DNA from: Durusdinium trenchii
Taxonomy: Eukaryota; Sar; Dinophyceae; Suessiales; Symbiodiniaceae
Assembly (NCBI GenBank): GCA_963970005.1
Contig: CAXAMN010001348.1
Span: 335,177-399,176, forward strand
Direction: 5' to 3'
DNA: 64,000 nt
The position numbers and the translations under genes were made by a program. Positions 55,201 through 64,000 of the stretch are shown one piece after another (the stretch's first letter is position 1; each line of letters begins with the position of its first letter). The notes beneath the pieces were generated by a model. It did not search any database and was not told the origin of the DNA. It saw only the letters and a list, made by a program, of their open reading frames with translations.

Positions 55201-58200
55201 GATACCGAGCTCATTTCATCGTTGAGAGCCCTCAGAGTGAGCAATATAGCTGCGCGAGTAGCACATGCCAAAGGTAAGATGATGGAGCTATACTCTGCTG
55301 AACACATTGCCAAGGCATGGATACAAATCACTCAAGATGAAGGAATCGAGGTGAACGTCGACCTGTCTGACTTCAACACCAGCGAGGTAGTAAGGAAGGA
55401 TTCTGTCAACTACACGATACCAGGAGACACGATGTTCATGGCTGTGGAGAGGTATGATGGACCACCGATACGCTTCATCATGGACACGGGATGTGGACAC
55501 GACTTGATCTCAAGAGAGAAAGTCAATGCCATGGGCCTTACCACCAAGGAAGGACCCAAATCCGTGAGCTTCATGACAGCGAATGGTGTAACTAGTACAT
55601 CAGAGATGGTGGACATCAATGTGGACGAACTACCCATGATGTCCGAGGCACACGTGTTGGAGAGCACACCATCAGTCTTTTCCATCGGGAAACGGTGCAT
55701 GGAACAAGGGTACTCATTCGTATGGCCGGCAAATCAATTGCCATACCTCATCGACCAGAACGCGAACAAGATTCCGCTATCGGTGCATGACAACATACCC
55801 TACATCAAGGTGAATGATGATGACGGGAGATGTTTACCAAGACCAGACGGCCTGGCCACGATACTTCATCGCATACTGTCAGGTGTGGGGCATGAAGATG
55901 AGGCCACAGCAGGTCAGGAGACACAACAGGAGGAACCTCCGCCCAAGAAACCACGGAGACGGAGGAGAAAGAAGAAAGATAGCCAGAGAGGTCAGGATGG
56001 TGAATCTGATATCAATCCAGCTGTTGCAGGCGTCGAAGGAGAACCAGAGGAACACGGTGATGACGGGTATTCTCCTGAAGAGGAATATGACGGAGGAGAT
56101 CCGAGAATCGATCGTGGTCACGAAGGTCAACCTGAAGAAGCCGAAGACGACGAACATGGAGGTGATGCGGATTCTGAACGAGAGGAGAGTGACATTGGTG
56201 AAGATGAAGAGGGATTATTGGAAGTCGATGTGGTTGACGGGGAAGCCAGACTATCAAAACCAGGAGTGCTGAAGAACGAGGCGAAATCCATATTGCACCT
56301 GATGACGCACCGATACAAGAACCCATACTGCAAGTCATGTGTGAGAGCAAAGATGAAGCACTACAAGACTAGCAAGGGAGCTTTCAAACGGAAATTGAAG
56401 GCATTCGGTGACCTTATCACTTTCGATCTCATGAACACCCAGAAGATGGCGAGAGATGGGATCATGCCGGATAAGGATGTATTGGTGATTCGAGATCGGT
56501 TCACCGGTGTGATATGGGGCTATCCATTGAAAGCAAGCAATAGTGACGAAGTGGTGCAGGCGATGAAGCACTATATCGGTAAGAGAAAGGTCACCAACGC
56601 TTACTCGGATGATGCGCCACAATTTGAAGCAGCACTCAAGGAACTCCGGATTCCACTAGACCAGTCGCTTCCAGGACATCCCCAGAACAATTCACTCGCC
56701 GAAAGAAACAATCAGTTCATGATGCTTACCACATCGACATGCCTACTAGAAGCCGGACTACCACCATGTTTTTGGCCATTTGCAGTGGAGTGCGTAAGCC
56801 ATTTGTTGAACATTGAGAAGCTGAGCGATGGCAGCAGTGCATGGTTGAAGTTGCACAAGAGCGAATTCCCAGGCATGGTGATACCACTCGGGGCGAAGGT
56901 GTTCTTCAAACCTAGTGATGCGAGAGAAAGAGACCAAGATCACAAGTTCGACCCCAAGAGCATACCTGGCATCTTCGCAGGGTACGTTATGGGGACCGGG
57001 ATGAACTGGTCGAGGAAATACAAAGTATGGGCTATAAGCGATTTCGCACAACAGAATCTAGGCTACGATGCCGAGAGACCGTTGAGGAAATTGATCACTC
57101 CTCACATTACAGAGAAGATCTTCCAAGACGACGGAATAGAATTCCCTTTGAAGAAAGAGTACGAGAGGTTGAACAGCACTCTCGAAGGAATGAAAGTCCT
57201 GAAGGAGAGAGCCGGTTCTCCGGATGCACCTACCAATCCCGAGTTACCCGATCCCGACGACAGTGACGATCAAGGCGGTGACGATGATGCGCCCGATCCA
57301 CCAGACGGGGATCTGAAGTCAAGAGCTAGCGAGATTGACGCGATCGAGGATGAGAAAACGGAGGAGCTCGCAGAGAAGAAGAAAGAGGACTACTCCGGTC
57401 CCGATCATTACTCCGTTGGGGGGCCAGGTGATAACATCATTTACTTGAACAACGACGGCGAACACGTCAAGATCGCAAAGGACGGTCGTCTATATAGAGT
57501 GGGATCGGATGGAAGGCGACTCTTCCACAACTCACCAAGACCCAAGGATTACCTTACACCTGAAGAATGGCAGAAGCTATCGGTGAAAGATAGAGCTATA
57601 GCCAAGAAGGCCGGGAAGCATGTAGACAGGGTCGTGGATAGATTGTCGAAGAAAGCAAGAGGACTTGGGAGCAGTACGGATAAGAAGGAGGACGAGGAGC
57701 CTGATGAACTCTTGAAGGACCTGGAAGACGTCAAGAAGGGTGATGAAGGAGGTAGTGAAAAGAAGTCCAAGAAGGACAAGAAGGATAAGAAAACCAAGAA
57801 GGACAAGAAGTCCAAGAAAGAAAAGAAGTCTAAGGGCGAGGAAGAGAAGGGTGAAGGTGGACCAAGCTTGGCTATGCCTACTACCTTTATGGAGTGGGAC
57901 ACTGATGATGATGAGGACCCATGGTCACCTAAATCCTTTACATCCGAGTCCACATGTGTCCCCAGTGATGAAGAATTCCTCACCGATTGGGACGAGAGTG
58001 CCATGTGGGAGGACAGCGATGACAATCTTGCTATGGCGGCTTGGAAGACGGAGAACGTCTACAATCCACTGAACGGTCAGATATGTTGTTGCATCACTGG
58101 TGATCCCATTGACAACGATATAGTTGATGAACCATTTCCGATGATGCCATGTGTAGTGCGTGATACGCAACATCGCCCAAAACTTATGGGCAATAGGTTG

Positions 58201-61200
58201 TTCAACGCTGTGGTATCAAGACCTGTGAGCCGTGCCGAGATCCTATCCAATAAGAAGGCAATGCAATCTATGTTGGATGAATGGGGCGGACTCTGGGATG
58301 AGGAAACATTCGACGGGTCGTGGCTGAGAGAATATGATGAGATCGTGGCAACCTCCAAGAAGAAAGGAGAAGAAGTTCACTTAGCAAGAGTACATGGAAT
58401 ATGTGTGGAAAAGAACTACCAACTGCCTGACGATGACCCGAAGAGGAAGTTCAAAGGGCGAGGGGTTCTACTCGGAGATCAAGTGAAGAACCAGAACTTC
58501 GAGGCAGCGTTGTTCCAAGATCTTGGAAACTCTCCAGCTACATTCGAAGCTGCTCGATGGGCCGATTTCTACGGTTGCCTGGAAGGTAATGATGTGCAGA
58601 TGGCAGACGCCATTCGAGCATATATCCAAGCATTATTGGGCGGTGTACCGTGTTGGGCTGAACTCCCGTGGGAAGCATGGCCCAAGCACTTGCAAGAGGA
58701 GATCACCAGAAGGGGTCTCAAACGCCCTATGTGTCGTGTGAACAAAGCATTATACGGACATCCAGACTCTGGAACGATGTGGGAGCAACATTGCGACGAA
58801 TCTGTACGTGCATTGGAGTTCAAACCCGTCGGACCAGAATGGCCGTCGATGTATTACCACGAAAAGCTAGACTTGCTGTTAGTGATATATGTGGACGACT
58901 TGAAGTTGGCAGGGCCCAAGGAGAACTTGAAGAAAGGGTGGGACCTACTCCGATCCAAGCTGCGCATTGAACCGGAAACCGAGGTCGGATTGTATTTAGG
59001 ATGTGTTCTGTCGAAAGGCGAAGATAAATTGGCCGATGGTTCCAAAGTTACTACAATGACATATGATATGAACGCTCTGTTCAAAATGAGCGTGGTCAAA
59101 TACCTCGACATAGTAGGTAAGGACACAGTATTGAAGAAAGTTGCAACGCCGATGTTACCGGATGTCACAAAGGATCATCCATCGAGAGCACCATGCAGTA
59201 CCCAAAAGGGACTTGCTGTCACATGCACATGGTGTGGTACTTGCTTCTCGCCTGACCAGGCAGCTTCCAAGGCCAGGTCAACAGACGATGACGTCAAGTC
59301 TGATACGAAGGAGCAACCTCGTGGTACCCTAGCGCCTCATGCTGCTAGTCTCCTAATGAAACTGTTGTACGCTGCTAGAATAGCGCGTTTCGACCTGTTA
59401 CGGGCCATCAATGTGCTGGCTCGCAATGTGACAAAATGGACAGTTGCCGACGATGCTAAGTTGCACCACCTGATGTGTTACGTGCATCATTCAGCCGATC
59501 AGAAAATGGTAGGTTGGGTCGGTGATTCCAAAGCAGACCTGTCGTTAGCCCTATTCGCAGATGCGGACTACGCAGGATGTGGTCAATCGTTGAAGTCGAC
59601 TTCCGGTGCCCACATGCATGTCCAAGGCAAGCGAACTCGTTTCCCGTTGGCAGGAGGTAGCAAACGTCAAGGATGCGTTAGCCACTCCACCCCGGAGGCT
59701 GAGATTGTCGCGGCGGACTACGCATTGAGGACACTTGGAATCCCAAGCATCAGTGCATGGGAGACTTTGATGAGGACGCCACCACGGATAGTCTTCTATG
59801 ACGATAATCAAGCGATGATTAATGTTATGCGGAGCGGGAGGAACCCCACGATGCGTCACATGGAACGAACTCATGGTATTTCCATCACTTGGTTGTACGA
59901 GATGTTCAAGCGTGACTATCTGTTGCTCGTATATGAGGTTACTGCTCGTATGGCTGCCGATATCCACACTAAAGGGTTCGATGATGCCAACTCATGGAAA
60001 CATGCGTGCATGTTGATCAATATACTGAGCGACGATGGTCTGCGCAGCCAAGCATTGCTCGACTTGATGAAGCCAACTCATGATGGGTTGTCTTATGCCA
60101 AGCAGCTCCAGAAGGATCGTTACAGTAAGGTGCCCACATATCCTTACACCACCATTCCGGTTGTCCCGCCACACCTGTATCAGCCGGGACTTTCAAGCAA
60201 AGAGGGACTGCAAGAGATCCCTGGGTGCGACCCCTACGTTATGGTTCGTACTCCCAAGCTATACAGGCTGCGTCCACCACGGGCTCCCCCTGATATGGCA
60301 TACCTTCGCAGCACTTGGATCTTGCAGGACGCGCAATGGCAACAGATCGAGGATAAGGTTGACCCCACATTAGAACCCGTTCGGTTTGACCGTTGGGTCG
60401 AACGTGCGTTCTTTCAGTTTCATCCTTTGTCTTCTCCGTTACCCGAAGCGTCCGTTCCTGCGTCTCGTCATTTCGACGCTGCGACCCTTCCACGTCTTTT
60501 GTTTAGCTTGCGTCCGCTTGTCCAATGCCGCGAGTTGCAACAAACTCTCCGTGATTCGTCCTTGTACTTGTCGATTCATCACTGCTCGACCTCTGCCTTA
60601 CACGTGCTCAACGCCCTGACGCGCCTTGTGCATGGGGGGAATGGGGGGTCTGGGGGGTCTTCGATGATTTTCGACAATTTTGTTTCGGATCCTGAAGAGC
60701 AAGAGCACTCAGTTCACGATCATTGGGAGGTAGACGAAGAAGCTAGGACGTTAACAAGAATACACTCGTCTCCTAGGAGAAAGGCATTCTGCCCGGGTGA
60801 TGCGCCATCTTGTCCAGTCGACATGTCACGGATCAAAGACGATAGGATGACTTACCGTCAAGGAAGTCAGTTCGAGTCATCAGATTTTGAGGATTGTGTC
60901 AAGGACTATTGGCGACACTCAGGTAGAGGTACGCATACCAAAACGCACCTCCGATGGATAGGCAAGACTGTGTTCACCCTTAGGGGAAACAACGCTGAAT
61001 CGGAAAACGAGGAAGCTAAATCGGCTGCGATAGCGTTATGCAGCACCCCAAAGCGTATGAAAACGATCCCATTGAAGGATATCATTGTCCCAACGTTCGT
61101 CTCCGTTAGCAAAGCCAAGAGCGAGGAGAGCAAAGAGCACAGAATAGTTGATGTCAACATGAGACGACATAATGGGAAGATCGCATATCGGTACCAGTTC

Positions 61201-64000
61201 GTGTTGTGCGAAGAAGATGACAACCTAGCCGCCCGCGACGAGCAGATGGTAATCGATCTGTACGATATAGGTAAAGAGCCCGCATTCATCCTACTGTGTT
61301 CAGAGGAATGCAATCACTTCACCCACTTAGCGGCGAAGCACGAATGCACCATCGTCACTGTATCTCAAAGCGATGACCTCACTTCACCATACGGAACTGC
61401 ACGTGCGCTTGCGGCAGTGCGTTCGGAGAGGGATACAGTAATGTTTGCAGGACCCTGCACAGGCGGATCGGCATGGTCGAGATACAACGCTAAAGTCAGC
61501 GACGCGATAGCTAAATCTATAGAGCTTAAGCGAGCGCTATATTGGGACCTTTGGGAACGTTTTGAAACTGTTATGGTTCGTGTTTTGAAGATCGGAGCCG
61601 CCGCACTGTTTGAACTACCAAGATATTGTGCCTCCTGGAAAAATCAAAGGGTTCAACGTTTGTTGAGCGGCACTGATTGCGACTGTCATGTGTTTGATGG
61701 ACGTATGTACGGGTTAGGCGCTGAATTCAACGATTCGCATTCCGACAAGAAACTCATCAAGAAACCTTGGAAGATTGTATCATGGAATCTTGAGTTTGGC
61801 AACCAGCTCAGCAGAACATGTGACAAGAGCCATAGTCATAGAGATTGTGCAGGTAAATACACTAAGACTACTCAATTATATAATAAGAAGATAGTCGGCA
61901 TCATCCTGAAGACCGTGACCAAGAGAGTCGCTGCATTCCAGAAATCTGAGAAGATGGTGCATGCCGTTCCGTGCCTTATGATTCGAGCCTTGGGTAGTTC
62001 CTTCAACGAGCGATCAGTGTGTGATGCAACATCAAACGAGACTATATACACATGTGATGAGCATGGGACACAAATTTCACACGCACGACGGATCGAACCA
62101 CAAGGCATTCATGATTTTCAGGCATGTTGTGTTTGTTTGTGTGACCACAGCACTGCTTCACCCGTACGCTTCAGCGACGTGGCTATGGAGTCTGTTGGTG
62201 GTGTCATGAACTATAACAGCAACACGAGCGGCTACCCGACTTTCATCATCAAGATCCTCGATGGCCTGGTTGAGATGAAGGAGAGAGGGCAGATCACCCT
62301 ACCTCCGAGGATGTCAAGGAGTACGCATGGGTTGGATGTGGTTGAAGCATGGATTGCCGTCGGCATTCCTCCGCTCGTCCCGTTATCCATCAACTATGCA
62401 ATGTCCAGGACAAAATCCGATGACACCAAATTCTTGACCGCTTCACTGAAGAAGCTAGTGGGCTACATGAACGAGGAAGAGAAGAAAGAGAAAACTGGCG
62501 ACTTGGCAAGACGCTATAAGCTATCCATGGCCACCATCAAGGGGCGCTTCGGGAACGATGCGAGTGGGGTTTTCAGCAACCTCTCTCGCTACCTTGTGGA
62601 GCCTGAGGAGATTGGGGCGATCGATGACTTATGGGACGACGTCCGCGACTTCATCAACAGCGGCAGACTCAATGACACTATGGTTGCCTACCAGCAATGG
62701 AGGAATCTGTCCGGGTCGGCCAATGAGAGCATGAATATGCGTGAAGCCGCGGATCCGTCAGATCACGTCTATGCTACCCGCCTCGAGAGTTACTACACGA
62801 TCTTCAGCTCGATCTTCTATCACACTTCTGACAAACTCACCAGTCGAAACGCGAAGGAGAAGGTGAAAGAGCTGATAGACACGGTGAACAGAGAAGTCCG
62901 CAACATGGCACTGGCAATAAGGGTCCACAACTCGGACAACGCGATGGACAAGATCCACGTGATCGACGTGCTCGAGGACCTGATTGCCAGGAAGAGAGGG
63001 CTGCCAAAATACAGGTCGGCGGCTCAGAACCATATGGAGACCTTTCTAGGCTCCATGAGTGTAATGGTACAATACCTCGACAACTGCAAGCCTCCGATAG
63101 CCCTGATAGTACCAGAAGAGCTCAGATTCATGAGGGAAAAGGTCATGCCGATGATCAATGAGTGGATCCCGGTCGAACCCACAATGTTTCGAGTTCAGTA
63201 CAACGCAGCGGCGGCGGAGAGCGGAAGGCAAAATGAGTACAACCGGCGGAGCAGCGCCTTCAAATCCTACACCGACTACATCGAGGAGTTGAAGAAGAAG
63301 ATCGAGGACAAAATTATCCCCTCGTTACCATTTTGGGACATGGTGGAAAGTGAAGGTCCTGAGCCCCCTGACGTTGCTCATAGGCCAAAGTGGTGCCCAC
63401 CGCTCCAGATCTACGGTGACTTTGCTAGACCGAAGGCCAAACCAATGCCTCGCGCGCCGAGACCTCCTCCACCGTCGTCGTCATTCGATCAGCAGAACTT
63501 TTCGGAGCGTCCTTCCGACAGTTCAACTGGACATGGGCCGGCGTCCTCCAAGCGGTGGGGAAGGACAGGTGGATCAGAATCCACCGGTGCGGCATCAAGG
63601 GACGTCTCAGTCAACACATGGTTTAGAATGCCGTTACCGATGGGGTCATCCAAATACTACGTATTTGGGAGGGACTATTTTTCGCGAGACATGAAGGTCT
63701 ACGCGATGGTCAGCGCCAATCAGGTGCCATCCGGGCACATCGTAGAAGGTCCCTGTACCGTTAACGGACAGATGACATGGTTGCAGTACTTACGAAGGTT
63801 GACGTCGTACTTGATGTTTTGGCATGGGGAGTACCAAGAGACGGTGGTCAATCGGAACTACTACAAAGAAGACGCCCATTGGTTCGCTCAATATGCCAAC
63901 ATCTACGACTCAACACAAGTGTCACTTGCTGGAGGGCTACCATCTCCGAGAACGCTATACAACCTTTGCTACCCAATGGAAGCCAAGGTGACTGATGAAG
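52275..64000 (+). CDS. Element 3: giant Ty1/copia gag-pol polyprotein, runs off the window
   Basis: It starts MDQSDASTASFG at 52275. A G8 run (52454-52461) shifts the frame once; from there frame 1 is open to the last base, about 3,845 codons. In order: coiled-coil N-terminus (52.66-53.7 kb), gag core (53.79-54.47), two CCCH fingers (54709-54771; 54880-54936), protease IMDTGCGHDL (Asp at 55483), integrase (His 56296, CKSC near 56329-56340, Asp 56425, Asp 56608, Glu 56701), a Lys-rich linker (57.74-57.86), RT with YVDD (58888-58899), RNase H (Asp 59560, EAE near 59697, DDNQ 59800, ADIHTKGF near 59956), a methyltransferase-like module (about 61.3-61.9) and a long unassigned part. Integrase before RT marks copia. 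The intact frame suggests a young or selected copy. Confidence 0.88.
61320..61900 (+). other. Methyltransferase-like module within the element 3 polyprotein
   Basis: After RNase H and about 400 residues of linker come AFILLCSEECN (motif-I-like position), VMFAGPCTGGSAWSRYN (PC-loop-like, Cys at 61456), ALFELPRYCASW (ExP-like, Glu at 61612), FDGRMYGL, IKKPWKIVSWNLEFG, and a C..H-x-H..C-x-G ending (61828-61850). The order equals that of the modules in elements 1 and 2. Fold assignment is by motif order; catalytic activity is not shown. Confidence 0.5.
62000..64000 (+). other. Unassigned C-terminal region of the element 3 polyprotein
   Basis: At least 660 further residues stay in the same frame. 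They include helical charged parts (KLVGYMNEEEKKEKTGDLAR), a Pro-rich linker (about 63430-63490), and an aromatic-rich end (SKYYVFGRDYFSRDMKVY). I see no known domain. The region could be an extra element-specific protein or host sequence captured in frame. Confidence 0.55.

Overview
The window looks like nuclear DNA of a dinoflagellate, probably a Symbiodiniaceae-like species. The signs are Ty1/copia polyproteins with CCCH-finger gags and captured methyltransferase-like modules, 3' fragments of the dinoflagellate spliced leader (TTTTGGCTCAAG) in or near LTRs, short exons split by introns with GC or otherwise non-GT donors, and long non-coding stretches rich in minisatellites and fold-back repeats. 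There are no bacterial-style operons, and I recognise no rRNA, tRNA or CRISPR.

Layout. (1) 17-6975, minus strand: a broken retroelement-type polyprotein of about 2,300 codons. It has a membrane/Cys-rich N-terminus, gag-like parts, a CCCH finger, a cytosine-methyltransferase-like module and a zinc ribbon, but no visible reverse transcriptase. A clean minus-strand exon lies just upstream (7310-7531). (2) 9412-13974, plus strand: a five-exon mono-ADP-ribosyltransferase-like host gene, recognised by assembling the WRG, SSCTS, NEKES and C-terminal pieces of the family. (3) 14-23.5 kb: introns or intergenic DNA with scattered exon-like patches and repeats. (4) 23503-32756, plus strand: a structurally complete Ty1/copia LTR element with 137-bp identical LTRs, a 5-bp GATTC target duplication, a half-tRNA(iMet)-type primer binding site and a polypurine tract; its coding region carries frameshifts and a stop. 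(5) 32.8-52 kb: MITE-like elements, a minisatellite family, a miRNA-like hairpin, a foldback element and fragments of spliced host genes. (6) 52275-64000+, plus strand: a third, very large copia polyprotein whose reading frame is open from about 52.46 kb to the end of the window. It has gag, tandem CCCH fingers, protease, integrase, RT and RNase H, then a methyltransferase-like module and more than 600 codons I cannot assign.

The common thread is a methyltransferase-like fold (motif I / PC / ExP / KP-type motifs) found three times, in three unrelated polyprotein positions: after a gag (element 1), between protease and integrase (element 2), and after RNase H (element 3). Most reading-frame breaks fall in runs of seven or more G or C, so sequencing or assembly error must be separated from real decay before any of these elements is called dead.
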